From: Corynebacterium yonathiae
Lineage (GTDB): Bacteria; Actinomycetota; Actinomycetes; Mycobacteriales; Mycobacteriaceae
DNA: 64,000 bases
Assembly: GCF_027570195.1 (NCBI RefSeq)
Contig: NZ_JAKMUZ010000012.1
Span: forward strand, 26,769 to 90,768
Direction: 5' to 3'
This document shows positions 1-7,235 of this stretch, piece after piece (within the stretch, counting starts at the first letter, position 1; each line of letters begins with the position of its first letter). Both the position numbers and the translations under genes were made by a program. Below the pieces are notes generated by a model. It was not told the origin of the DNA. It saw only the letters and a program-made list of their open reading frames with translations, and did no database searches.

Positions 1-566
1 CATATACGCGCCTGGTTCTCGAGCTGAATCGCACCAGCGGCGGTAAAAAGCTTCTTGATGAGGTAATTTTCCTCATTATCTAAGGTCGCACCGCCCAAAC
101 CGGCAATGCCCATCGTGCGGTTGAGCGTGCGACCTTCATCGTCCACATCCTGCCAACCGTTCCGGCGGGCTTCCAAGAAACGATCCGCAATCATCTCCAT
201 CGCGGTATCTTCATCAAGATCCTGCCACTCCGTCGAGTACGGCGCACGATACTTAATCTTGGTAAGGCGCGTAGCGGAGTTAATCAACTGCTCCGACGCA
301 GATCCCTTCGGGCACAGGCGTCCACGAGAAATGGGCGAATCCGGATCGCCCTCCACCTGAATGACGCGGTCATCTTTGACATATACGCGCTGCGAGCAAC
401 CAACCGCGCAGTACGGGCACACCGACTGCACTACGCGGTCCGCTTCCACGGTGCGCCCATGCTTATCTTTACTCTTTTGAGACTGCGTATTGACGTCCCT
501 TCCGAAGGGATCGCCACTGCGCAGCTGGCGCACAACCGGCCAGTTGAGAGGGCTAAAGCGAGACAT
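1..566 (-). CDS. Formate dehydrogenase alpha subunit (molybdopterin oxidoreductase), 5' part only
   Basis: The gene reads leftward from an ATG at 566 and leaves the window at base 1, so only about 188 N-terminal residues are visible. It starts MSRFSPLNW and carries a 4Fe-4S cluster motif with Cys50, Cys53, Cys57 and Cys85, followed by RLCPKG, as in bis-MGD oxidoreductases. The later stretch YRAPYS..W, LNRTMGIAGLGGATLDNEE and LENQARI matches the formate dehydrogenase-N/O type, which oxidises formate to CO2. In that family the next residue is the catalytic Cys or selenocysteine. Here the next codon begins TG and its third base lies outside the window. AAAGGA precedes the start. The family call is firm; the active-site residue and downstream partners cannot be seen. 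Confidence 0.88.
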   Translation of the reverse strand, partial: MSRFSPLNWPVVRQLRSGDPFGRDVNTQSQKSKDKHGRTVEADRVVQSVCPYCAVGCSQRVYVKDDRVIQVEGDPDSPISRGRLCPKGSASEQLINSATRLTKIKYRAPYSTEWQDLDEDTAMEMIADRFLEARRNGWQDVDDEGRTLNRTMGIAGLGGATLDNEENYLIKKLFTAAGAIQLENQARI

Positions 567-591
567 GTCCTTTAATCTATATTTCACCGAT

Positions 592-610
592 TAAAAAAGC
601 CACAAAGGCT
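592..610 (-). terminator. Weak terminator-like hairpin after pcp
   Basis: On the minus strand AGCC (607-610) can pair with GGCT (598-601) around a five-base loop and is followed by a run of T. It lies just past the pcp stop codon. The stem is only four base pairs, so this is tentative. Confidence 0.35.
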
Positions 611-613
611 ACC

Positions 614-1201
614 CTAACTAGCTTGCACCGCCCAGAGTGCCCGCTTAATCCCCCCAACGATGTCCGCCAGCTCCATCATGGGCTTATCCGTTTTCTCCTG
701 CTCTGTAATGAACGGGACGTGGACAAATCCTGCGCGCACCTTCGCCCCTGCGAAGTGATGCAAGAGACCATAGAGCAGCTGGTTACACACGAAAGTCCCA
801 GCCGTATTCGACAACCGCGCCGGAATATCCTCCATTGCCGCAACCATTTCCTTTACCGGCAGCGTAGAGAAATATGCCGCCGGGCCGCCTTCCACAACCG
901 GTACATTCACCGGCTGATAACCCGCATTATCAGGAATATCGGCATCCATAACGTTAATCGCGACCCGCTCTGGGGTGATATGCGCCCGCCCACCGGCCTG
1001 GCCCAAACATACAATTGCATCGACCGCCGAACCCTCCGCGGCCTCAATCGCCCGACGCAGCGATTCCCCGAACTTCGTCGGGATCACCAGCTTGATGAGC
1101 TCCGCGTCTCCAATGCGATCCGGTAGTTGCTGAAGAGTTCGTTCCGTGGGGTTTATGCTCTCTCCGCCGAAGGCGTCGAATGCGGTTACGAGGATTTTCA
1201 T
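614..1201 (-). CDS. pcp: Pyroglutamyl-peptidase I
   Basis: Cytoplasmic cysteine peptidase (C15 family) that removes N-terminal pyroglutamate from peptides. The product is 195 residues, slightly shorter than the usual 200-220. The N-terminal MKILVTAFDAFGG is typical of the family. The catalytic triad is visible as Glu78 in TPERVA, Cys139 in GTFVCNQ and His161 in GFVHVPF. The ATG at 1201 was chosen because the family begins exactly there; the frame stays open about 31 codons further upstream, but that extension is unlike Pcp and runs into the palindromic repeat at 1233-1299. The gene lies between the formate dehydrogenase gene and the first IS110 copy. No clear operon partner is seen. Confidence 0.92.
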   Translation of the reverse strand: MKILVTAFDAFGGESINPTERTLQQLPDRIGDAELIKLVIPTKFGESLRRAIEAAEGSAVDAIVCLGQAGGRAHITPERVAINVMDADIPDNAGYQPVNVPVVEGGPAAYFSTLPVKEMVAAMEDIPARLSNTAGTFVCNQLLYGLLHHFAGAKVRAGFVHVPFITEQEKTDKPMMELADIVGGIKRALWAVQAS

Positions 1202-1232
1202 GCTGCCAGTATTCCAGATCCCCGGGCCCTCC

Positions 1233-1299
1233 CACCCTTCGCGCTCACCAGCAACACCTGAATGGCGCTTCCCCCTAGTCTTGGTGAGCGGCAAGGGTG
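1233..1299. repeat. Dispersed palindromic repeat, copy A
   Basis: An 18-bp arm at 1233-1250 is mirrored by 1282-1299 with two mismatches around a loop of about 31 bases. Bases 1235-1253 (CCCTTCGCGCTCACCAGCA) recur exactly at 8398-8416 in copy C, and a related palindrome is copy B at 7161-7232. It sits upstream of pcp, 14 bases before the first IS110 copy. Confidence 0.7.
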
Positions 1300-1313
1300 T
1301 AGGCCAGATTCTC

Positions 1314-2890
1314 CCCGTTACCTTGTGAGTGTCCCCGATAATGGGGATAGTCGCTGGTCCCGGTATGGCTTACCTGCCCTGTAGTTTCCATAATCCGGGG
1401 GTGTTGCCGCCGGGTGCCAGGACTTTCGATGACAGCTGATAGGGACACGGCCAGTTTTAAACTAGGTCTCTTTGTAACGTGGGTGCTTGCAACGAAGGTC
1501 ATGACACCAGCGACTGGAACAACGCCATACCCATCTCGTTTTCTAGGAGCTCATCATGTCTCCGGAGCATTCCATCGACATATTCCTTGGGTTAGACGTC
1601 GGCAAATCTGAACACCACGCCTGCGCCTTAGACCGTGATGGCAACAAGGTCTTCGACAAACCGTTGCCTCAACTCGAATCCGAACTAGCAGGCGTTTTTC
1701 ACCAGCTTCAGAAGCTTGGCACCGTGCTCGTGATCGTCGACCAACCCAACACCATCGGCGCACTACCGATTGCTGTAGCCCGGGACTGCGGTTGCGAAGT
1801 CGGATACCTGCCAGGTCTTGCGATGCGCAAAGCTGCAGATCTCTATCCGGGACGTGCAAAAACAGACAAACGCGACGCATTCATCATCGCCGACACCGCC
1901 CGCACAATGCCCCACACGCTACGTGCCGTCGACCGCAATGATGAGGTACTCTCCGCCCTAAAGATGCTGTCCGGCTTCGATGATGACATCGCCCGCGATT
2001 GCACTCGCACTGTCAATCGGCTTCGCAGTGTCCTCACCCAGATCTACCCCAGCCTGGAACGAGTTTTTGCTGGTAGCACCCTGACTCGCACGCCGATCCT
2101 GGAATTATTGATCCATTACAAGGGACCGCAGGGGCTAAAAAGAGCCGGATACCAACGAGTGTTGAACTGGATGATCAAGCGCACACGTAAAGACCCCACC
2201 CCGCTGGTAGACGACATTTTTACAGCGCTGAAAGCTCAAACAGTCACCGTGCCTGGAAGCGATGCCGCCGAGTTAGTAATTCCTCAACTGGCTGCAAACA
2301 TCCAGGCCCTCAAAGAGCAACGAAACACCATTGCTGAGCAGGTTGAAGAGATGCTCGCTGATTTCCCTCTTTGTGAGGTCTTGATGAGTATGCCCGGAGT
2401 CGGCATCAAGACCGCAGCGCAGATCCTTCTTGCGATCGGTGATGGCTCCGACTTCGCTAGTGCTGGCCACTTAGCTGCTTATGCTGGAATAGCACCCGTG
2501 ACTAGACGATCCGGTTCGTCGATCAGAGGTGAATTCCCGGCACGGTCAGGCAATAAACGACTGAAAAACGCCTTGTTCTACTCCGCATTCGCAGTTATCC
2601 GCAGCCACGAACCGTCACGGCGGTATTACGAACGCAAACGCGCTGAAGGAAAACGCCACAACGCAGCAGTCATCTGCCTGGCACGACGCCGATGCAATGT
2701 CATCTACGCGATGCTGAAAAACAAGGAGTTCTTCCGCGAAATCCCGCCACGCCCCGTCGCCGCATAAAGCCCCAAAGACGAAGCCGACCAGCACACGCTG
2801 GCCGGCTCCTAGGCACGCCTAAGAAACTACTCCCAAGACTGTGCTCGTCAACATCGGTCTGGCACTTGACAAAAACATAGGGACACCCCC
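1314..2890 (+). mobile_element. IS110-family insertion sequence, copy 1
   Basis: The element is defined by comparison with the second copy at 5585-7161: the sequences match over 1577 bases and diverge on both sides. It holds one transposase gene (1556-2767), a 5' non-coding region of about 240 bases and a 3' non-coding region of about 120 bases. There are no conventional long terminal inverted repeats, as expected for IS110, but GTGTCCCC near the left end (1329-1336) and GGGGTGTCCC read inward from the right end form a short subterminal inverted match. The exact termini are ambiguous by a few C residues because both flanks contain CCC runs. Confidence 0.92.
1556..2767 (+). CDS. IS110-family transposase, copy 1
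   Basis: A 403-residue DEDD-type recombinase that moves the IS110 element, in this family guided by an RNA encoded in the element. The N-terminal RuvC-like domain shows Asp14 (GLDVGKS), Asp62 (IVDQPNT) and Asp104/Asp107 (KTDKRDA). The spacing matches the family tetrad, but position 62 is Asp where Glu is usual. The C-terminal transposase_20 domain has MSMPGVGIKTA (about 277-287) and AYAGIAPVTRRSGSS (about 308-322), whose serine is the likely nucleophile region. TAGGAG precedes the ATG. The product is identical to that of copy 2, so recent movement or gene conversion is likely. Confidence 0.95.
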   Translation: MSPEHSIDIFLGLDVGKSEHHACALDRDGNKVFDKPLPQLESELAGVFHQLQKLGTVLVIVDQPNTIGALPIAVARDCGCEVGYLPGLAMRKAADLYPGRAKTDKRDAFIIADTARTMPHTLRAVDRNDEVLSALKMLSGFDDDIARDCTRTVNRLRSVLTQIYPSLERVFAGSTLTRTPILELLIHYKGPQGLKRAGYQRVLNWMIKRTRKDPTPLVDDIFTALKAQTVTVPGSDAAELVIPQLAANIQALKEQRNTIAEQVEEMLADFPLCEVLMSMPGVGIKTAAQILLAIGDGSDFASAGHLAAYAGIAPVTRRSGSSIRGEFPARSGNKRLKNALFYSAFAVIRSHEPSRRYYERKRAEGKRHNAAVICLARRRCNVIYAMLKNKEFFREIPPRPVAA

Positions 2891-2910
2891 AACACCACCC
2901 CACCCCAAAG

Positions 2911-2942
2911 TTCAATACATTGAATTTGGTGATTCATTGAAC
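2911..2942 (+). promoter_or_regulatory. Candidate metalloregulator operator(s) of the Mn import operon
   Basis: TTCAATACATTGAA at 2911-2924 is a perfect palindrome of two six-base arms around AC. A related TTCATTGAA follows at 2933-2941, and GTTCAAT/ATTGAAC flank the whole stretch. The site lies just upstream of the -10 of the metal transporter operon. A DtxR/MntR-type repressor is the natural candidate by context, but no binding consensus was matched. Confidence 0.5.
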
Positions 2943-2949
2943 TGCACAC

Positions 2950-2955
2950 TATTCT
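2950..2955 (+). promoter_or_regulatory. Putative -10 element, leaderless promoter
   Basis: TATTCT ends eight bases before the ATG at 2964. That spacing would place the transcription start at or next to the start codon. No Shine-Dalgarno sequence is seen upstream of the ATG, which supports a leaderless transcript. Confidence 0.45.
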
Positions 2956-2963
2956 TGGCTGCC

Positions 2964-3773
2964 ATGAGTATTAGCGTCCAGAACTTGAGCGTGAGCTACG
3001 GCGCGAACACCGCGATTCGGAACATCAGCTTCACCCTCGACTCCCCCGGCATGCACGGCATCATCGGCCCCAACGGCTCAGGCAAATCCACCCTCATGAA
3101 GGCGATGCTCCAGATCCTGGACAAACACAACGTCCACGGCACAGGCCCCACCGGCGCCCCTGCCGGCTACCCCGTCACCCTCGACGGCAAGGCCCCCGCC
3201 GAGCAGCGCCGCGCAATCGCTTATATCGAGCAGCGCTCTGACCTCGACCGCAACTTCCCCACCAGCGTCTTCGACACCGTCCTGATGGGCACTTACCCGC
3301 GCCTGGGTCTTTTCCACCGCCCCGGCAAGGCCGAACGCGAAGCAGCCACCCAGGCTCTCAAGGACGTCGACATGTGGGACTTTCGCCACCGCCACATCAG
3401 CGAACTCTCGGGCGGACAGTTCCAGCGCGTCCTCTTTGCCCGCGCCATCGTCCAGGACGCGGAGTACATCTTCCTGGACGAGCCCTTCGTCGGCATCGAC
3501 GTCCCCAGCGAGAAGACGATCGTGACCCTGCTGCGGCAGATGGCGGACGCGGGCAAGCACGTCGTCGTCGTGCACCACGACATGAACACGGTGCGCGGCT
3601 ACTACAACGACCTCATCGTCCTCAACGGCGAGCTCGTCGCGGCGGGTCCCACCGAGGAGGTCTTCGTCCCCGACGTGCTGCAGAAGGCCTTCGGCGCGCT
3701 CGTCATCCGCGAGCCGTCAGCACCAGCCCACCCCACGCCACGGCAGGCAGCCCTCCAGGAGGAGACAGCATGA
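2964..3773 (+). CDS. Manganese-type ABC transporter, ATP-binding protein
   Basis: The ATPase of a metal ABC importer (269 residues, the usual size of MntB/SitB/PsaB proteins) that powers the fused permease/binding protein encoded next. It shows Walker A (GPNGSGKST, about residues 34-42), an IEQRSDLD Q-loop, the signature ELSGGQ, Walker B with FLDEPF and the switch His in VVHHDMN. The start at 2964 gives MSISVQNLSVSYG, which fits the family; an in-frame start at 2841 would extend into the IS110 end and is rejected. The stop overlaps the next start by four bases (ATGA), implying translational coupling. The operon lies between two IS110 copies and is visibly more GC-rich than its surroundings, suggesting transfer. 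Confidence 0.9.
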   Translation: MSISVQNLSVSYGANTAIRNISFTLDSPGMHGIIGPNGSGKSTLMKAMLQILDKHNVHGTGPTGAPAGYPVTLDGKAPAEQRRAIAYIEQRSDLDRNFPTSVFDTVLMGTYPRLGLFHRPGKAEREAATQALKDVDMWDFRHRHISELSGGQFQRVLFARAIVQDAEYIFLDEPFVGIDVPSEKTIVTLLRQMADAGKHVVVVHHDMNTVRGYYNDLIVLNGELVAAGPTEEVFVPDVLQKAFGALVIREPSAPAHPTPRQAALQEETA

Positions 3774-5536
3774 TCGCGGAGTTCCTCGACTCACTACTCA
3801 GCCACGGCTACCTGCAAAACGCGCTGATCACCTCGGTGATCGTGGGCGTGGCCTGCGGCATCGTCGGCAGCTTCATCGTGCTGCGCGGCATGGCCCTGAT
3901 CGGCGACGCCATCTCGCACGCCGTACTACCGGGGGTCGCGGCCTCCTACCTGCTCGGCACGAACCTCTTCCTCGGGGCGGTGGTCGCGGGTCTACTCGCC
4001 ACACTGGCGATCGGGCTGATCGGCGAACGCTCCACTGTGAAGAACGATTCGGCGATCGGCATCGTCTTTTCCACCTTCTTCGCGATCGGCGTGCTGCTCA
4101 TGGCGAAAGCGCAGACGGCGACGGATCTGACGGAGATCCTCTTCGGCAACGTCCTGACCGTTCAGGACGCCGACCGCAACCTCTCGATCGGTATTGCCGC
4201 TGCCGTGCTGATTCTCACGCTGGTCTTTTACAAGGAGCTCAAGCTCAGCACCTTCGACCCCGTCATGGCGCAGTCGGCTGGCGTGCCCGTGCGGGCAATC
4301 CACTACGGGCTGATGGTGGTGCTCACGCTGGTGACGGTCATTTCCCTGCAGACGGTGGGCGTGATCCTGGTGGTCTCCCTGCTGATTACTCCGGCGTCGG
4401 CGGCGTACCTGCTGACGAACCGGCTGGGAGTGATGATCGGGCTTTCAGTGGCGATCTCGGCGCTCAGCTCCGTAGTGGGGCTGTTCCTGAGCTATAGCTA
4501 CAACGTGTCCTCCGGCGTGACGATCGTGCTGACCGCCAGCGCGCTGTTCCTGCTGGCTTTCCTCTTCGCGCCAGGCAAGGGACTGATTGCTCGCTCGCTG
4601 GGCAATAAGCCACTGGCCGCGCTGTTGGCCCTCCTGGTGGGCGGTGCCCTCGTGTTCGGGGCCGTGACCTTCTCGACGGAGGAGAAGGCAGACGGTGAGC
4701 AGCTGAACGTCGTCACCACCTTCACGCTGCTGGCGGACCTGGTGGAGGAGATCGGCGGCGAGGCGGTGGACGTCCATAACCTCGTGCCGACCGGCACGGA
4801 CCCGCACGACTACGACCCCCTGCCCGCGGACCTGGATGCGACGAGCGACGCCGACCTGCTGTTCTACAACGGGCTGAACCTCGAGGGCGGTGAGCACGGC
4901 TGGCTCGCGAAACTGAAAAACACCGCGGGCCTGGACGATTCCCAGATGGTCGAGGCCACCAAGGGCGTGGAACCGAAGTACCTCAAGGACGAAAAGGGCA
5001 ATCAGGAGATCAACCCGCACGCCTTCCTGGACCCGACCGTCGGCATCGCGATGGCCGAGAACGTGACCGCGGCGCTGGCCGAGGCCCTGCCCGAGCGTGC
5101 CGAGCACATCGAGGAGAAGGGGGCGGAGTACAAGGCCATGCTGGAGAGCATCGACGCCGACTACCGCGAGCAGATCGGTGCGCTGCCGAAGGAGGATCGT
5201 GTGCTCGTGGCCAGTGAACATGCCTTCCAATACATGGTCGACACCTACGGCATGGAGCAGCTGTATATCTGGCAGATCGACACGGATGAAAACGGCTCCC
5301 CCGCGCAGATCGGACACCTCGTGCGCCAGCTGAAGGACAAGCGCCCGAAGCACCTGTTCGTGGAGTCGAACGTGGATACGCGCCCCATGAAGACCGTCTC
5401 GAAGGAGGCCGGGATTCCGATCTTCGACGAGCCACTGCACTCCGATGAGCTCGGCAAGCCGGGCACGGTCGCGGGAACCTACGAGGATTTCCTGCGCAGC
5501 AACTTGAAGACCATGATCGCGGGGCTGAAGCGCTAA
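3770..5536 (+). CDS. Fused Mn-type ABC permease and substrate-binding protein
   Basis: A 588-residue fusion. Residues 1-280 are an ABC-3 family permease with many membrane segments (GMALIGDAISHAVLPGVA is typical of ZnuB/MntC/SitC). Residues 281-301 form one more hydrophobic segment, and residues 312-588 are a cluster A-I metal-binding protein of the PsaA/MntC/SitA type. The four expected ligands are visible: His346 (DPHDY), His417 (NPHAF), Glu483 (ASEHAF) and Asp559 (HSDELG). VESNVDTRPMKTVSKEAGIP is also characteristic. His-His-Glu-Asp suits Mn2+ or Fe2+ more than Zn2+. There is no separate signal peptide or lipobox; the extra membrane segment would tether the receptor to its permease. The ATG at 3770 overlaps the ATPase stop. 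No frame break is seen at the join, so the fusion is real in this sequence. Confidence 0.9.
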   Translation: MIAEFLDSLLSHGYLQNALITSVIVGVACGIVGSFIVLRGMALIGDAISHAVLPGVAASYLLGTNLFLGAVVAGLLATLAIGLIGERSTVKNDSAIGIVFSTFFAIGVLLMAKAQTATDLTEILFGNVLTVQDADRNLSIGIAAAVLILTLVFYKELKLSTFDPVMAQSAGVPVRAIHYGLMVVLTLVTVISLQTVGVILVVSLLITPASAAYLLTNRLGVMIGLSVAISALSSVVGLFLSYSYNVSSGVTIVLTASALFLLAFLFAPGKGLIARSLGNKPLAALLALLVGGALVFGAVTFSTEEKADGEQLNVVTTFTLLADLVEEIGGEAVDVHNLVPTGTDPHDYDPLPADLDATSDADLLFYNGLNLEGGEHGWLAKLKNTAGLDDSQMVEATKGVEPKYLKDEKGNQEINPHAFLDPTVGIAMAENVTAALAEALPERAEHIEEKGAEYKAMLESIDADYREQIGALPKEDRVLVASEHAFQYMVDTYGMEQLYIWQIDTDENGSPAQIGHLVRQLKDKRPKHLFVESNVDTRPMKTVSKEAGIPIFDEPLHSDELGKPGTVAGTYEDFLRSNLKTMIAGLKR

Positions 5537-5549
5537 AACGCGAATGCTC

Positions 5550-5572
5550 GAGGCCCACATGCGTTGGGCTTC
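5550..5572 (+). terminator. Hairpin after the Mn transporter operon
   Basis: GAGGCCCA and TGGGCTTC form an eight-base-pair stem with one wobble, 13 bases after the stop codon of the fused transporter gene. No T run follows, so termination is uncertain. An outer GAATGC/GCATTC pair could extend the structure to the IS110 boundary. Confidence 0.4.
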
Positions 5573-5584
5573 CCCGGTCGCATT

Positions 5585-7161
5585 CCCGTTACCTTGTGAG
5601 TGTCCCCGATAATGGGGATAGTCGCTGGTCCCGGTATGGCTTACCTGCCCTGTAGTTTCCATAATCCGGGGGTGTTGCCGCCGGGTGCCAGGACTTTCGA
5701 TGACAGCTGATAGGGACACGGCCAGTTTTAAACTAGGTCTCTTTGTAACGTGGGTGCTTGCAACGAAGGTCATGACACCAGCGACTGGAACAACGCCATA
5801 CCCATCTCGTTTTCTAGGAGCTCATCATGTCTCCGGAGCATTCCATCGACATATTCCTTGGGTTAGACGTCGGCAAATCTGAACACCACGCCTGCGCCTT
5901 AGACCGTGATGGCAACAAGGTCTTCGACAAACCGTTGCCTCAACTCGAATCCGAACTAGCAGGCGTTTTTCACCAGCTTCAGAAGCTTGGCACCGTGCTC
6001 GTGATCGTCGACCAACCCAACACCATCGGCGCACTACCGATTGCTGTAGCCCGGGACTGCGGTTGCGAAGTCGGATACCTGCCAGGTCTTGCGATGCGCA
6101 AAGCTGCAGATCTCTATCCGGGACGTGCAAAAACAGACAAACGCGACGCATTCATCATCGCCGACACCGCCCGCACAATGCCCCACACGCTACGTGCCGT
6201 CGACCGCAATGATGAGGTACTCTCCGCCCTAAAGATGCTGTCCGGCTTCGATGATGACATCGCCCGCGATTGCACTCGCACTGTCAATCGGCTTCGCAGT
6301 GTCCTCACCCAGATCTACCCCAGCCTGGAACGAGTTTTTGCTGGTAGCACCCTGACTCGCACGCCGATCCTGGAATTATTGATCCATTACAAGGGACCGC
6401 AGGGGCTAAAAAGAGCCGGATACCAACGAGTGTTGAACTGGATGATCAAGCGCACACGTAAAGACCCCACCCCGCTGGTAGACGACATTTTTACAGCGCT
6501 GAAAGCTCAAACAGTCACCGTGCCTGGAAGCGATGCCGCCGAGTTAGTAATTCCTCAACTGGCTGCAAACATCCAGGCCCTCAAAGAGCAACGAAACACC
6601 ATTGCTGAGCAGGTTGAAGAGATGCTCGCTGATTTCCCTCTTTGTGAGGTCTTGATGAGTATGCCCGGAGTCGGCATCAAGACCGCAGCGCAGATCCTTC
6701 TTGCGATCGGTGATGGCTCCGACTTCGCTAGTGCTGGCCACTTAGCTGCTTATGCTGGAATAGCACCCGTGACTAGACGATCCGGTTCGTCGATCAGAGG
6801 TGAATTCCCGGCACGGTCAGGCAATAAACGACTGAAAAACGCCTTGTTCTACTCCGCATTCGCAGTTATCCGCAGCCACGAACCGTCACGGCGGTATTAC
6901 GAACGCAAACGCGCTGAAGGAAAACGCCACAACGCAGCAGTCATCTGCCTGGCACGACGCCGATGCAATGTCATCTACGCGATGCTGAAAAACAAGGAGT
7001 TCTTCCGCGAAATCCCGCCACGCCCCGTCGCCGCATAAAGCCCCAAAGACGAAGCCGACCAGCACACGCTGGCCGGCTCCTAGGCACGCCTAAGAAACTA
7101 CTCCCAAGACTGTGCTCGTCAACATCGGTCTGGCACTTGACAAAAACATAGGGACACCCCC
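5585..7161 (+). mobile_element. IS110-family insertion sequence, copy 2
   Basis: Second copy of the 1577-bp element at 1314-2890, in the same orientation and offset by 4271 bases. The transposase products are identical and I saw no difference in the non-coding parts compared. The 5' flank reads GCATTCCC, resembling GATTCTCCCC at copy 1, so a target such as ATTC followed by CCC is possible. The right side abuts palindromic repeat B directly. Confidence 0.92.
5827..7038 (+). CDS. IS110-family transposase, copy 2
   Basis: Identical 403-residue product to the transposase at 1556-2767: the same N-terminal RuvC-like residues (Asp14, Asp62, Asp104, Asp107) and C-terminal RRSGSS region. It is intact, with TAGGAG before the ATG, so both copies may be active. 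Together the two copies bracket the Mn import operon. Its 3' non-coding tail ends at about 7161. Confidence 0.95.
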   Translation: MSPEHSIDIFLGLDVGKSEHHACALDRDGNKVFDKPLPQLESELAGVFHQLQKLGTVLVIVDQPNTIGALPIAVARDCGCEVGYLPGLAMRKAADLYPGRAKTDKRDAFIIADTARTMPHTLRAVDRNDEVLSALKMLSGFDDDIARDCTRTVNRLRSVLTQIYPSLERVFAGSTLTRTPILELLIHYKGPQGLKRAGYQRVLNWMIKRTRKDPTPLVDDIFTALKAQTVTVPGSDAAELVIPQLAANIQALKEQRNTIAEQVEEMLADFPLCEVLMSMPGVGIKTAAQILLAIGDGSDFASAGHLAAYAGIAPVTRRSGSSIRGEFPARSGNKRLKNALFYSAFAVIRSHEPSRRYYERKRAEGKRHNAAVICLARRRCNVIYAMLKNKEFFREIPPRPVAA

Positions 7162-7232
7162 CTTCCCTCACGCTCACCGGGAATGGTGGTCCAAGTACTC
7201 GGGAGCCTGCCCGTGAGCGCGAAGGACGAGGG
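7161..7232. repeat. Dispersed palindromic repeat, copy B
   Basis: The arm 7161-7181 (CCTTCCCTCACGCTCACCGGG) pairs imperfectly with 7210-7232 (CCCGTGAGCGCGAAGG followed by ACGAGGG). It shares the GCTCACC/GTGAGCGCGAAGG core with copies A and C. It begins right at the end of IS110 copy 2 and ends four bases before the nuclease stop codon, so it may also act as that gene's terminator. Confidence 0.6.
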
Positions 7233-7235
7233 TAC

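Noticed and set aside
2841..2963. N-terminal extension of the Mn ATPase gene
   Set aside because: It would start inside the IS110 3' end, has no family similarity and ignores the promoter at 2950; the ATG at 2964 fits the family.
4445..5773. Long minus-strand frame opposite the transporter fusion
   Set aside because: It has no ribosome site or family features, and the plus-strand frame encodes a clearly recognisable permease and receptor. GC-rich DNA produces such antisense frames.
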